Shown here piece after piece: positions 1 through 10,093 of a stretch of DNA of 64,000 nt. The notes beneath the pieces were generated by a model. It searched no databases, was not told where the DNA came from, and worked only from the letters and a program-made list of their open reading frames with translations. Position 1 is the stretch's first letter; every line of letters begins with the position of its first letter. This stretch comes from Streptomyces sp. Act143 (GTDB taxonomy: Bacteria > Actinomycetota > Actinomycetes > Streptomycetales > Streptomycetaceae). Both the position numbers and the translations under genes were made by a program. The stretch covers positions 7,176,129-7,240,128 of the forward strand of contig NZ_QFRX01000001.1 in the NCBI RefSeq assembly GCF_003143935.1. Direction: 5' to 3'.

Positions 1-397
1 GCCGGTGACGGGGCGGGTGGCGGCGGCGAAGGGGGACTGACACCGCGCCGCGTGCCGGGGCCCCGCCCGCCCCGGCGCCGACCCGCACGGGGAGCGCGAA
101 CGGCCCTCCCATGGCCGGGGGATGCGCGCAGGACCCTTCAGAGCGCGGGGGATGCGCGCAGGACCCTCCCCTACCCCGCGAGATGAACAGAGCGTGACCG
201 TCGTCCGGCCACCGCAAGAGTCCTCGTGGACACCCAGGGTCCCCCAAGATCCACGTACGGTGATCGGTGTCGGGCGTTGCCGTCTCGTTCACGCACAGGT
301 CATCCCCGGTGCCAACGATCCAGAGCGAGCGGGGAATTCGCGGCAGCGAGCGACCCGCGACCACTGCCGACGCGTTCGCACTCGGGGAGATCGCGCC
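1..397. other. Upstream non-coding stretch with a direct repeat
   Basis: No convincing gene lies here. The first bases could be the last 12 codons of a + strand gene (PVTGRVAAAKGD, then TGA at 38-40), but this is too little to name. A 20-bp direct repeat (ggggatgcgcgcaggaccct) occurs at 117-136 and again at 147-166, one 30-bp period apart. A GGGGAGA ribosome binding site lies just before the first gene. Confidence 0.5.
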
Positions 398-2182
398 ATG
401 TCGCGCATACGCTCTGTCGCCAGCTCCGCCCTGGCGGTCAACCGCCGTACCGTCCTCGCCGTCACCGGCGCCGCAGCCGTCTCCGCGGGCGTCGGCTACG
501 CCCTGCGGCCCACCGACAGCCAGGCCGCCACCGACGCGGGTGCCACCGGCACGGCCGCCGACACCGCGGCGGAGGCGCCCGTCGCCCAGTCCCGGCGGGC
601 CCCCGCCGTGCCCCTCGCGCCCTACACCCGCGGCACCACCGTCGCCACCGTCGCCGCCCCGCGCACCGCCTCCGGTTTCCGCCGCCTGGGCGACGGCCCC
701 GGCTGGCTGCGCGTCGTGCGCGGCGATCTCGCCGCCGCGAAGTCGGGCCGGGCCGGCCGCCGCACCGCGCTCGCCGCGTTCGTGCAGCTCACCGACCTGC
801 ACATCATCGACGCCCAGCATCCGATGCGCCTGGAATACCTGCGCTCGACCGACGTGCACGCCTGGCGCCCGCAGGAATCGCTGACCGTGCACGGCGCGAT
901 CGCCCTCGTGGAGCGGATCAACGCCCTGCGCGGCGCCCCCGTCACCGGCGCCCCGCTGCACTTCGCGATGACCACCGGCGACAACACGGACAACAACGCC
1001 AAGACCGAGCTGGAGTGGTTCCTGAAGGTGATGAGCGGCGGCCGGATCAGCCCCAACTCCGGTGACCCGCGGCAGTACGAAGGCGTCCAGAACAGCGGCA
1101 TCAAGCAGTACTGGCAGCCTGACACCACCGTCCGCGACGCCGACAAGCAGCGCGGCTTCCCGCATCTCGACGGCTTCCTCGCCGCCGTGATCCGCGAGCT
1201 CAACAGCCCTGGCCTGAACCTCCCCTGGTACTCCACGGTCGGCAACCACGACGCCATGCCGCTCGGCTGCTACGGCTCCCACGCCGACCCCTGGCTCACC
1301 GAGTACGCGATGGGCGGGAGGAAGCTCATGAGCCTGCCCGCCGCCGAGGCGAAGAAGCTCCAGGACGCCATCAGGAACGCCAAGGACCCCAAGGGCGCCG
1401 GCTTCCGCGACCTGCTCAAGGCCCACGCCCGCGACATGCGCTCGGTGACGCCGGACGAGAACCGGGCGCCGTACACGCCGACCGACTACCTCAAGGCCCA
1501 CCTCGACCCGGCCCACCGCGGCCTCGGACCCGTCGGTCACGGCTACTCCACCGCCAACCTCGACGCCGGCACCCAGTACTACTCCTTCCGCATCGCCGAC
1601 GACGTCATCGGCGTCAGCCTCGACACCACCGACGCGGGCGGCCACTACGAAGGGTCCGTCGGCACGGCCCAGTTGAAGTGGCTGGAGAAGACGCTGAAGG
1701 ACAACAAGGACGCGTACGCCGTCGTCTTCAGCCACCACACCAGCAAGTCGATGGACAACACCCGCCCCGACCCGGCCCGCCCCGGCGAGCGCCGGCACAG
1801 CGGCGAGGAGGTCGTCGCCCTGCTGGCCCGCCACCGCAACGTGCTGGCCTGGGTCAACGGCCACATCCACCGCAACGACATCACCGCCCACGCGGGCTCC
1901 GGCGGCGGCCACGGCTTCTGGGAGATCTCCACCGCCTCCCACGTCGATTACCCCCAACTCGCCCGCGTCATCGAGCTGGTGGACAACAAGGACGGCACGC
2001 TCTCCCTGTTCACCACCTGCGTCGAGTCCGCCGCCCCGCACCGCACCGACTTCGCCGACCTCTCCCAGACGGGCCTGGCGGCGCTGTACCGCGAGCTGTC
2101 CTTCAACGCCCCGGGCGCGAGCACGACGCTCGGCGGCTCGGCACGGGACCGCAACACGGAGCTGGTGCTGAAGAAGGGCTGA
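398..2182 (+). CDS. Exported metallophosphoesterase (TIGR03767-like)
   Basis: A 594-aa calcineurin-like metallophosphoesterase, probably exported and cleaving phosphoester bonds outside the membrane; the substrate is not deducible. The N-terminus has a Tat-like signal (NRRTVLAVTGAAAVSAG). Metal-ligand motifs appear in the family order: LTDLH near residue 131, TTGDN near 194, GNHD at 282-285, SHH near 445 and NGHIH near 488. I start at ATG 398 because GGGGAGA lies 7 bases upstream and the signal peptide begins there; the frame is open further upstream but that part lacks Streptomyces codon bias. The length and extended C-terminus fit the TIGR03767 family of actinobacteria. It stands alone, 91 bases before the next gene. 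Confidence 0.8.
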   Translation: MSRIRSVASSALAVNRRTVLAVTGAAAVSAGVGYALRPTDSQAATDAGATGTAADTAAEAPVAQSRRAPAVPLAPYTRGTTVATVAAPRTASGFRRLGDGPGWLRVVRGDLAAAKSGRAGRRTALAAFVQLTDLHIIDAQHPMRLEYLRSTDVHAWRPQESLTVHGAIALVERINALRGAPVTGAPLHFAMTTGDNTDNNAKTELEWFLKVMSGGRISPNSGDPRQYEGVQNSGIKQYWQPDTTVRDADKQRGFPHLDGFLAAVIRELNSPGLNLPWYSTVGNHDAMPLGCYGSHADPWLTEYAMGGRKLMSLPAAEAKKLQDAIRNAKDPKGAGFRDLLKAHARDMRSVTPDENRAPYTPTDYLKAHLDPAHRGLGPVGHGYSTANLDAGTQYYSFRIADDVIGVSLDTTDAGGHYEGSVGTAQLKWLEKTLKDNKDAYAVVFSHHTSKSMDNTRPDPARPGERRHSGEEVVALLARHRNVLAWVNGHIHRNDITAHAGSGGGHGFWEISTASHVDYPQLARVIELVDNKDGTLSLFTTCVESAAPHRTDFADLSQTGLAALYRELSFNAPGASTTLGGSARDRNTELVLKKG

Positions 2183-2273
2183 AAACGGCTCAACCGGCGC
2201 ACAGCGGTCAACCCCGCCGGTTCCGCCCGGGTCTCCTTCCCCGACCAACCGCGCAGGCCGGAAGGGGAAGAGC

Positions 2274-3422
<1,149 letters not shown>

Positions 3423-3427
3423 TCCCG

Positions 3428-3520
3428 CACCACGCCACGGCACGGCATGGCACGCCACGGCATGGCACGCCACGCCACGGCATGGCACGCCACGCCACGG
3501 CACGGCACGGCACGGCACAC
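3428..3520. repeat. Low-complexity cacggcatggcacgccacg-type tandem repeat
   Basis: About 90 bases directly after the serine hydrolase stop consist almost only of variants of gcacg and gccac, with a recurring longer unit of about 19 bases (cacgccacggcatggcacg). All six frames translate to low-complexity junk, so I treat it as non-coding slippage repeat rather than a gene. Confidence 0.8.
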
Positions 3521-3549
3521 GTGCCCGTCCCGTCCGCTCCGCGCGCACG

Positions 3550-3590
3550 AGGAGGAGCCGCCCGGTCCCCTCCACCCGGCGGCTCCTCCT
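3550..3590. terminator. Bidirectional hairpin terminator
   Basis: Perfect 13-bp inverted repeat: aggaggagccgcc at 3550-3562 and its complement at 3578-3590, with a 15-base loop. It sits between two convergent genes and can serve both. Confidence 0.7.
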
Positions 3591-3620
3591 CTCCCCTCCT
3601 GATCTCGCCCCGGTCCGTCA

Positions 3621-4667
3621 CTACCGGGGCAGGACCACGACATACGCGGCCGGATCACGGTCGCCGGACGCCATCAGCGCCGTGCGGACCACGGCCGCCT
3701 GCTGCTCCATGGACTCCCGCAGCTTCTTCGGGGTGATGTACACGACCGTGATGCCGAGGCGCTCCAGGTGCTCGCGCTTGCGGGCGTACTCGGACCACAT
3801 CGCGTCCTCGTCCTGGCGCGGGGCGCGGGTGTCCAGTTCGACGGCGACCGCCTGCTCGGGCCAGTACGCGTCCAGGCCGCCCAGGTGGGGCCCGCCGGGC
3901 AGCCTCAGGTCCACGTTCCACACCGGGTCCGGCAGGCCGTGTTCGCGGACCATGCGGTACAGGCGGTCCTCCGCGATCGACCGGCCCTCGGCGAGCAGGG
4001 AGTCCACCGCGTCCACCACGTGCGGGCGGGACAGCAGCTTCGCCGCGTTCAACTCCCTCACCACCGCCGCTGGTTCGCAGTGGCCGCCGCGGACCGCCTC
4101 CGTCAGCAGCCGGCGCACCGCGCCCGCGTCCGTCAGCTCCGACACCGCGTCCGCCAGCGCCCGCGGCACCGGCGCCACCGGCACGCCCGTCACCTGCTGC
4201 GGCGCCGGCAGGGACGCCGTGCGCAGGATGCGCGCGGTGCCCGTCGAGCGCAGCCGGCGCAGGCGGGGGACCAGGACGTCGAACTTGTCGATCGACATCA
4301 GCGGCGGGGACGAGGTGAAGCCGTGCAGGGTCAGGGCCGCCAGGCCCGTCAGCATCGCCTCCGTGTACGCCGGGGCGTGCGGGTCCTCCGCGCCGGGCTG
4401 GGCCGGGACCCCCGTCGGCCGCTCCTTCGCCGCGTACATCAGGACCGCGTGCAGCCGCTCCTCGCTGGTCGGCGGGCCGGGGTGGAGCAGGATCACGCCC
4501 GGGAGGATCTGCTGCCAGGCGCCGCCGGGGCGGCACTGCTCGTTCACGTCGGCCGGCGAGACGCCGTGCGTGCGCAGCCGCGCCGTCGTCATCACCCGGC
4601 GGTGCACCTGCGAGAGGTGGCGGACCGGGCGGGAGGAGAGTGGGGGGACCGGGGTGTTGTGGTTCAT
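3621..4667 (-). CDS. Hypothetical protein with DUF559/Vsr-like C-terminal domain
   Basis: A 348-aa protein without a firm function. The N-terminal third resembles the winged-helix part of AbiEi-like or DUF559 proteins (a block reading LTGLAALTLHGF, followed by a region like ...KFDVLVPRLRRLRSTG). The C-terminal 100 residues look like a Vsr/DUF559 endonuclease-type fold: an acidic strand GLDAYWPEQAVAVELDTRA, then ARKREHLERLGITVVYITPKKL. The usual Vsr-like pattern of D...E.D plus a downstream R/K helix is visible, but nuclease activity is inference. I start at ATG 4667 (MNHNTP); the open frame upstream lacks a ribosome binding site. Such genes are common singletons in Streptomyces. Confidence 0.55.
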   Translation of the reverse strand: MNHNTPVPPLSSRPVRHLSQVHRRVMTTARLRTHGVSPADVNEQCRPGGAWQQILPGVILLHPGPPTSEERLHAVLMYAAKERPTGVPAQPGAEDPHAPAYTEAMLTGLAALTLHGFTSSPPLMSIDKFDVLVPRLRRLRSTGTARILRTASLPAPQQVTGVPVAPVPRALADAVSELTDAGAVRRLLTEAVRGGHCEPAAVVRELNAAKLLSRPHVVDAVDSLLAEGRSIAEDRLYRMVREHGLPDPVWNVDLRLPGGPHLGGLDAYWPEQAVAVELDTRAPRQDEDAMWSEYARKREHLERLGITVVYITPKKLRESMEQQAAVVRTALMASGDRDPAAYVVVLPR

Positions 4668-4882
4668 GCAGCGGGGATTCCCGCGGCCGGTCCGCCCTCT
4701 AACCGCTGTTACGTGCCTGTCGATAAATGCGGACAACACGGTACTAAAGGACGGGTGTTCGGATGCCGAGTAGGCACCGAAAACCCCTGGTCCGAATGGG
4801 TTCGGCCAGGGGTTACGGTCATAATTGCCTGAACTTCGTAACGGCTACCTACCGCCGAAGTTTTGGCCAGAGATCGCGGTGA

Positions 4883-7456
4883 TCAGGATGCCTGCGCGTC
4901 GCACTCCTGCCCCCGCAACGCCCTCGCCAGGTCGTCCCGCGCCTCCAGCACCAGCCGGCGCAGCGCCGGGGGCGCGTCCTCGTGCGCCGACAGCCACGCG
5001 TCCGTCGCGGCCAGGGTGTCCGGGGAGTCCTGGAGCGACGGGAACAGGCCCCGCACCACGTCCATCCCGATCTGGATCGACCGGTCCGCCCACACCCGCT
5101 CGATGGCCGCGAAGTACTTCTCCGCGTAAGGCGCCAGCAACTCCCGCTGCGAGGACTGGTTCCAGCCCCCGATCGTCGCCTCCACCAGCGCGTTCGACAG
5201 CGCGTCCGACTCCACGACCTGCGCCCACGCCTGGGCCTTCACAGCCGCCGACGGCCGGGAGGCCAGGCAGCGGACCTGGTGGCGCTTGCCCGACGCCGTG
5301 TCGTCGCGGGCCAGTTCGGCCGCCAGCACGCCCTCGTCGGCGACCCCGTGCGCGGCCAGCGGGCCGAGGAACGCCCAGCGCAGCTCCTGGTCCACCGTCA
5401 GACCGTCGATCTTCGCCGTGCCGTCCAGCAGGCCCTGGAGCAGCTGGAGATCGGCCTCGCCGGACGCCGCGGACGCGAAGAACCGCGCCCACGCCAACTG
5501 GTGCTCGCTGCCCGGCTCGGCCCGCCGCAGCTCGTTGAGCGCACCCTCGGCCAGCAGCCGCTCGCCCGTCGGCCGCCACGCGGGCGCCACATAGTTGACC
5601 AGCGACGAGTTCGCCCACGCGTGCAGCATCTGGAGCACGCCGATGTCCGACTCCCGGCCCGCGAAGCGCAGCACCAGGTCCACGAAGTCCCGGGCCGGCA
5701 GCAGCGCGTCCCGCGTCATGTTCCACAGCGCCGACCAGCACAGCGCGCGGGCCAGCGGGTCGGTCACCGAGCCCAGGTGGGCCTTGAGCGTCTCCAGCGA
5801 CCCCGCGTCGAAACGCGTCTTGCAGTACGTCAGGTCGTCGTCGTTGACCAGCACCAGCTCCGGCGCCTGAGCGCCCGCCAGCTCCGCCACGACCGTCCGC
5901 GGGCCGTCGACGTCCACCTCCACGCGCGCGTACCGCTCCACGGCGCCTTCGGGGGTCCGCCGGTACAGGCCCACCGCCACCCGGTGCGGGCGCAGCTCGG
6001 GGTGCGACTCGGCGGCCTCCTGGAGCACGGCCAGTTCGGTGATCCGGCCCTCGCCGCTCAGCAGCACATGCGGGGTGAGGGAGTTGACGCCCGCCGTCTG
6101 GAGCCAGGACCGCGACCACGCCGCCATGTCCCGGCCGCTGGTCTCCTCCAGGACCGACAGCAGGTCTCCGAGCCGGGTGTTGCCGTACGCGTGCCGCTTG
6201 AAATAGCGCCGCGCGCCCTCCAGGAAGGCGTCCTGACCGACGTACGCGACGAGCTGCTTCAGTACGGAGGCGCCCTTGGCGTACGTGATGCCGTCGAAGT
6301 TGAGCTTCGCGTCCTGGAGGTCGCGGATGTCGGCGGTGATGGGGTGCGTGGAGGGCAGCTGGTCGGCGCGGTACGCCCAGGCCTTGCGGCGGTTGGCGAA
6401 GGTGATCCAGGCGTCCTTGAAGCGGGTCGCGCCGACGTTGGCGAAGGTGCCCATGAAGTCCGCGAAGGACTCCTTCAGCCACAGGTCGTCCCACCACACC
6501 ATGGTGACCAGGTCGCCGAACCACATGTGCGCCATCTCGTGCAGGATGACGTTGGCCCGGCCCTCGTAGGACGCCTGGGTCACCTTGCCGCGGAAGATGA
6601 ACTCCTCGCGGAAGGTGACCAGTCCCGGGTTCTCCATCGCGCCGAGGTTGTACTCCGGCACGAACGCCTGGTCGTACTTCCCGAAGGGGTACGGGTAGTC
6701 GAAGTGGTCGTGGAAGAAGTCCAGGCCCTGCTTGGTGACGAGGAAGACGTCGTCGGAGTCGAAGTGCGGGGCCAGCCCCTTGCGGCACATCGCGCCGAGG
6801 GGGATCTCCAGCTTCGTGCCGTCCTCGAAGGTCCGCTCGTAGGAATCCGTCACGTAGTGGTACGGACCCGCCACGACACAGGTGATGTACGTCGAGATCG
6901 GCTTCGTCTCCGCGAACCGCCAGACGCCGTCCGTGTGCGAGGCGACGCCGTTGCTCCACACCGTCCAGCCCTCCGGGGCCCGCACCTCGAAGCGGAACGG
7001 GGCCTTGAGGTCCGGCTGCTCGAAGTTGGCGAAGACCCGGCGGGAGTCGGCCGGCTCGTACTGGGTGTACAGGTACACCTCGCCGTCCTCGGGGTCGACG
7101 AAGCGGTGCAGGCCCTCGCCGGTGCGGGAGTAGGCGCACTGGGCGTCCACGACGAGTTCGTTCTCGGCGGCGAGGTCCTCCAGGGTGATCCGGGAACCGT
7201 CGAAGACCTCGCCGGGGTCGAGATCACGGCCGTTGAGGGAGACGGAGGTCACACTCGGCGCGATCAGGTCGGCGAAGCTGGTGGCACCGGGCTCGTTGCA
7301 GCGGAACCGGAGCGTGGTCACGGAACGGAAGGTGCGCGGCCCGTCGTCCGCGCCGCCCACCGCCGAACGGACGTCGAGGGACACCTCGTACCCGTCGACG
7401 GACAGCAGGGCGGCCCGCTCCCGGGCCTCGTCTCGGGACAGATTCTCACCGGGCAC
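4883..7456 (-). CDS. pepN: Aminopeptidase N (M1 family)
   Basis: An 857-aa cytoplasmic zinc aminopeptidase of family M1, releasing N-terminal residues from peptides, including those produced by Clp protease. The substrate-binding GAMEN motif (NLGAMENPG), the zinc site HEMAHMW (HExxH) and the third ligand glutamate in WLKESFADF are all present in order, followed by the ERAP1-like C-terminal helical domain. Two in-frame GTG codons compete as start. I choose the second (7456, MPGENLSRDEA) because AGGGAG lies 8 bases before it, while it is too close to the first at 7465. It is divergent from the DsbA-fold gene at 7597 with 140 bases between; the same two genes neighbour each other in mycobacteria. 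Confidence 0.93.
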   Translation of the reverse strand: MPGENLSRDEARERAALLSVDGYEVSLDVRSAVGGADDGPRTFRSVTTLRFRCNEPGATSFADLIAPSVTSVSLNGRDLDPGEVFDGSRITLEDLAAENELVVDAQCAYSRTGEGLHRFVDPEDGEVYLYTQYEPADSRRVFANFEQPDLKAPFRFEVRAPEGWTVWSNGVASHTDGVWRFAETKPISTYITCVVAGPYHYVTDSYERTFEDGTKLEIPLGAMCRKGLAPHFDSDDVFLVTKQGLDFFHDHFDYPYPFGKYDQAFVPEYNLGAMENPGLVTFREEFIFRGKVTQASYEGRANVILHEMAHMWFGDLVTMVWWDDLWLKESFADFMGTFANVGATRFKDAWITFANRRKAWAYRADQLPSTHPITADIRDLQDAKLNFDGITYAKGASVLKQLVAYVGQDAFLEGARRYFKRHAYGNTRLGDLLSVLEETSGRDMAAWSRSWLQTAGVNSLTPHVLLSGEGRITELAVLQEAAESHPELRPHRVAVGLYRRTPEGAVERYARVEVDVDGPRTVVAELAGAQAPELVLVNDDDLTYCKTRFDAGSLETLKAHLGSVTDPLARALCWSALWNMTRDALLPARDFVDLVLRFAGRESDIGVLQMLHAWANSSLVNYVAPAWRPTGERLLAEGALNELRRAEPGSEHQLAWARFFASAASGEADLQLLQGLLDGTAKIDGLTVDQELRWAFLGPLAAHGVADEGVLAAELARDDTASGKRHQVRCLASRPSAAVKAQAWAQVVESDALSNALVEATIGGWNQSSQRELLAPYAEKYFAAIERVWADRSIQIGMDVVRGLFPSLQDSPDTLAATDAWLSAHEDAPPALRRLVLEARDDLARALRGQECDAQAS

Positions 7457-7596
7457 GGGCGGCACTCCCTACAAGCGGTGTTCGGTATGTGGACAGCACC
7501 GATCCTGCCATGTGCCCCTGACGGCCGGGACCAGGGAATGGGGTGGGGTGGGGACGACGTTGTCCGTGGGAATCGAACACTTTCCTTAGGAGACGC

Positions 7597-8259
7597 ATGT
7601 CCGAGACCGCGAGCACCCCCGCGAAGACCCCTGTCGACTTCTGGTTCGACCCTCTGTGCCCCTGGGCGTGGATGACCTCCCGGTGGGTGCTGGAGGTGGA
7701 GAAGGTCAGGGACATCGAGGTGCGCTGGCACATCATGAGCCTGGCCGTGCTCAACGAGGACAAGCTCGACCAGCTGCCCGAGGAGTACCGGGACATGCTG
7801 GAGACCAAGGCGTGGAAGCCGGTGCGCGTGGTGACCGCGGCCTGGCAGAAGCACGGCGCGGACGTCCTCGGCCCGCTCTACACCGCGCTCGGCACCCGCT
7901 TCCACAACAACGGCGAGGGCCCCACGGTCGAGGCCATCGCCGCCGCGCTCGCCGACGCCGGACTGCCCGCCGACCTGATCGACTACGCCGACCAGGAGGA
8001 CTTCGAGTTCGACGCCGAGCTGCGCGCCTCCCACAAGGAGGGCATAGAGAAGGTCGGCCAGGAGGTCGGCACCCCCGTCATCGCCGTGCCCGGCCCCGAC
8101 GGCGAGCAGATCGCCTTCTTCGGCCCGGTCGTCACCCCGGCCCCCAAGGGCGAGGACGCGGCGAAGCTCTGGGACGGCACCCTGGCCGTCGCCTCGGTCC
8201 CCGGCTTCTACGAGATCAAGCGCACCCGGACCAAGGGCCCGGACTTCAGCAACCTGTAG
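7597..8259 (+). CDS. DsbA-fold thiol reductase, Rv2466c/mycoredoxin-2-like
   Basis: A 220-aa thioredoxin-superfamily protein of the DsbA/FrnE group, closely matching the mycobacterial mycothiol-dependent reductase Rv2466c in motif order (DFWFDPLCPW near residues 13-22, IEVRWHIMSLA, GTPVIAVPG near 157, ending with KRTRT). The family uses a CPWC active site on an N-terminal strand. Here it reads C-P-W-A, so the second cysteine is missing and a monothiol mechanism with mycothiol is likely (inference). ATG 7597 is preceded by AGGAGA at 7588-7593. The neighbourhood (pepN upstream and divergent; rpiB and nei further along) supports the assignment. It ends 3 bases from the convergent zinc-ribbon gene. 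Confidence 0.85.
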   Translation: MSETASTPAKTPVDFWFDPLCPWAWMTSRWVLEVEKVRDIEVRWHIMSLAVLNEDKLDQLPEEYRDMLETKAWKPVRVVTAAWQKHGADVLGPLYTALGTRFHNNGEGPTVEAIAAALADAGLPADLIDYADQEDFEFDAELRASHKEGIEKVGQEVGTPVIAVPGPDGEQIAFFGPVVTPAPKGEDAAKLWDGTLAVASVPGFYEIKRTRTKGPDFSNL

Positions 8260-8262
8260 GTC

Positions 8263-8490
8263 TCACGCCGGGGGATCGGCGGCCGGGTTCCGGAACTCCT
8301 CCAGGAGCCGGCCGCCGTCGCGCTGGTGGTGGACGGGCTGGTACCAGCGGCAGCCCACGGCGGTGCAGCGCCACAGGTCGGTCCTGCCGCGATGCCGCGG
8401 CTCGACCCCCGTCCACTCCCGGCCTTCGAGCATCCGGAACTCCCGGTCGTACTTCTTGCAGGTCGGGCAGTACTTGTTCGCGAAGAACAC
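8263..8490 (-). CDS. Small zinc-ribbon protein, 75 aa
   Basis: A 75-aa basic protein with two metal-binding knuckles: CPTC near residues 8-11 and CTAVGC near 42-47, the pattern of a rubredoxin-like zinc ribbon. WRC and WYQP follow the second knuckle. No enzymatic motif is visible; a structural or nucleic-acid-binding role is possible but unproven. It is convergent with the DsbA-fold gene (3-base gap). Confidence 0.55.
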   Translation of the reverse strand: MFFANKYCPTCKKYDREFRMLEGREWTGVEPRHRGRTDLWRCTAVGCRWYQPVHHQRDGGRLLEEFRNPAADPPA

Positions 8491-8500
8491 CGGCCCCTCC

Positions 8501-8648
8501 TCAGCTGCTCCCGGCCGTCACCGCCGGATTCGGGAAGTCGCTCATCACCACGTCGGCCCCCGCCTCGTAGTAGACCGCGTACTGCGCGCACGCGCCCCCG
8601 AAATCGTTCGCTCCGCTCCCGCGCCGGACCACCAGGACCCGGGCACGG
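8501..8648 (-). pseudogene. Candidate remnant of a glycerophosphodiester phosphodiesterase 3' end
   Basis: Immediately after, and in the same frame as, the FGGY kinase stop codon, a frame stays open to TGA at 8501-8503. Its last 30 residues read like the end of a GDPD-family enzyme (AVYYEAGADVVMSDFPNP; the family often ends with YYELGVDGVFSDNPD-like strings). There is no credible start or ribosome binding site and only about 48 codons. I read it as a truncated gene tail left by a rearrangement; chance similarity is possible. Confidence 0.3.
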
Positions 8649-10076
8649 TCAGGCACGCGAGCGGGCCCGTGCCTCCGACAGCCGGGCCAGGTGTTCGCCG
8701 TAGCCCTTCGCGTAGTACGCCGCCCGGTCCTGGTCCGGCTCGACGACCGAGGTCGGCTGCGTCCACGCGGTCACGTCCAGCGCCGCCCCGAACCGCTCGG
8801 CCGCCGCCAGCACCGCCCCGCGCGCGCCGACTTCACCCTCGACGACCCGTAACGGCCTGCCCAGCACGTCCGCCAGCAGCCGCATCCAGGCCGGGCTGCG
8901 GGTACCGCCCCCGCAGACCGCCAGCGTGCCGGTGAGCCCCGCCGCCTCCAGACAGTGCCGGGCCGCGTAGCCGATGCCCTCGCAGGTCGCGCGGATCAGG
9001 TCGGCCGGGGTGGACTCCAGCGAGACACCGGTGAGTTCGGCGCGGAGCCGGGGTTCGACGAAGGGGGCGCGTTCGCCGGAGGGGGCGAAGTAGGGCAGGA
9101 CGCGGACGCCGTGTGCGCCGGGCGGGGTCCGCGCGAGCAGGGCGTCCACCTCGTCGTGGCCGGTCCCCGTCGTCGAGAGCACCCAGTCCAGCGCGGCCGT
9201 CCCCACCATCGCGGGCATCGCGCGCAGCCAGTGCCCCGGACGGTCCGTGGAGATGTACAGGCCGGCCGGCTCGCCCGTCAGGACCACCTCGTCCGTCGCG
9301 ACCAGGGCGGCCAGGCAGGTGCCGACGATCAGCAGGCCGTCGCCGGGCGCGGTCACCCCGGCGCCGAGCGCGCACGCGGGCAGATCGTAGGGGCCGTCGG
9401 CGAGACGGACGCCCGCCGGGAGGCCCTCGCCGCGTGCCTCGCCCGTCGCGACCGGGTCGCTGACCGGCGCCAGCAGCCCCCTGCGGTGGGTCAGACCGAG
9501 CAGCTCCACCACCCGGTTGTCGTACGACCGGGTCCGCGGGTCCAGGAACGGCATCGAGGCGTCCGAGACATCCGTCGCCGCGCGCGCCGCGCCCGTCAGC
9601 CGCTGGAACACCATGTCCTTGCAGTAGACGGCCGCCGACGCCGCGTCCAGCGACTTCGGGTCGTGGCAGTCCAGCCAGGCCAGCAGGGGCCCCGGGCTGC
9701 CCGGGAACATCGCGCTGCCGGTGCGCCTGAAGACGGTCTCGAACGTGCCGTCCGCCAGCCACCGGTCGACGAGTTCATGGGCCCGCCCGTCCATCCAGGA
9801 CGCCGCCGCCCGCACCGGGCGCCCCTCGCCGTCCACCAGCCACACCCCGTCGCCCTGCCCGGTCAGCCCGGCGAACTCGACCGGTTCGGGCAGGCTCGTG
9901 GTCACCTCTTCGAGTACGGCGACGACCGCGCCGTACACCTCGTCCATGTCCTGCTCCACGAAGCCGCCGTGCAGCGCGAGGCCCACCGGCCGGGCGGCCA
10001 CGCCCAGTTGACGGCCGGTGCGGTCGAAGGCGGCGGCCTTCACCATGGATGTGCCGACGTCGATCCCCACGTACAT
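8649..10076 (-). CDS. FGGY-family carbohydrate kinase (operon copy)
   Basis: A 475-aa sugar/polyol kinase of the FGGY family, which phosphorylates a sugar or sugar alcohol with ATP in the cytoplasm. The N-terminal phosphate-1 motif MYVGIDVGTSMVKAAAFD, the TGQGDG block and the C-terminal adenosine motif (CGGGTRSPAWMRLLADVLGRP, from about residue 392) are present. It resembles xylulokinase/gluconokinase, but the substrate cannot be read from sequence. It is the last gene of a tight leftward operon: DeoR regulator, ABC ATPase remnant, dehydrogenase, kinase (17-base gap to the dehydrogenase). A second FGGY kinase lies on the other strand beyond the regulator. Confidence 0.85.
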   Translation of the reverse strand: MYVGIDVGTSMVKAAAFDRTGRQLGVAARPVGLALHGGFVEQDMDEVYGAVVAVLEEVTTSLPEPVEFAGLTGQGDGVWLVDGEGRPVRAAASWMDGRAHELVDRWLADGTFETVFRRTGSAMFPGSPGPLLAWLDCHDPKSLDAASAAVYCKDMVFQRLTGAARAATDVSDASMPFLDPRTRSYDNRVVELLGLTHRRGLLAPVSDPVATGEARGEGLPAGVRLADGPYDLPACALGAGVTAPGDGLLIVGTCLAALVATDEVVLTGEPAGLYISTDRPGHWLRAMPAMVGTAALDWVLSTTGTGHDEVDALLARTPPGAHGVRVLPYFAPSGERAPFVEPRLRAELTGVSLESTPADLIRATCEGIGYAARHCLEAAGLTGTLAVCGGGTRSPAWMRLLADVLGRPLRVVEGEVGARGAVLAAAERFGAALDVTAWTQPTSVVEPDQDRAAYYAKGYGEHLARLSEARARSRA

Positions 10077-10093
10077 GAGCGCCTCCCGGTGCC

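Noticed and set aside
4982..7675. 897-codon open frame on the + strand opposite pepN
   Set aside because: Antisense shadow of a high-GC gene; the product is Arg/Val/Gln-rich without domains, while pepN shows all M1 motifs.
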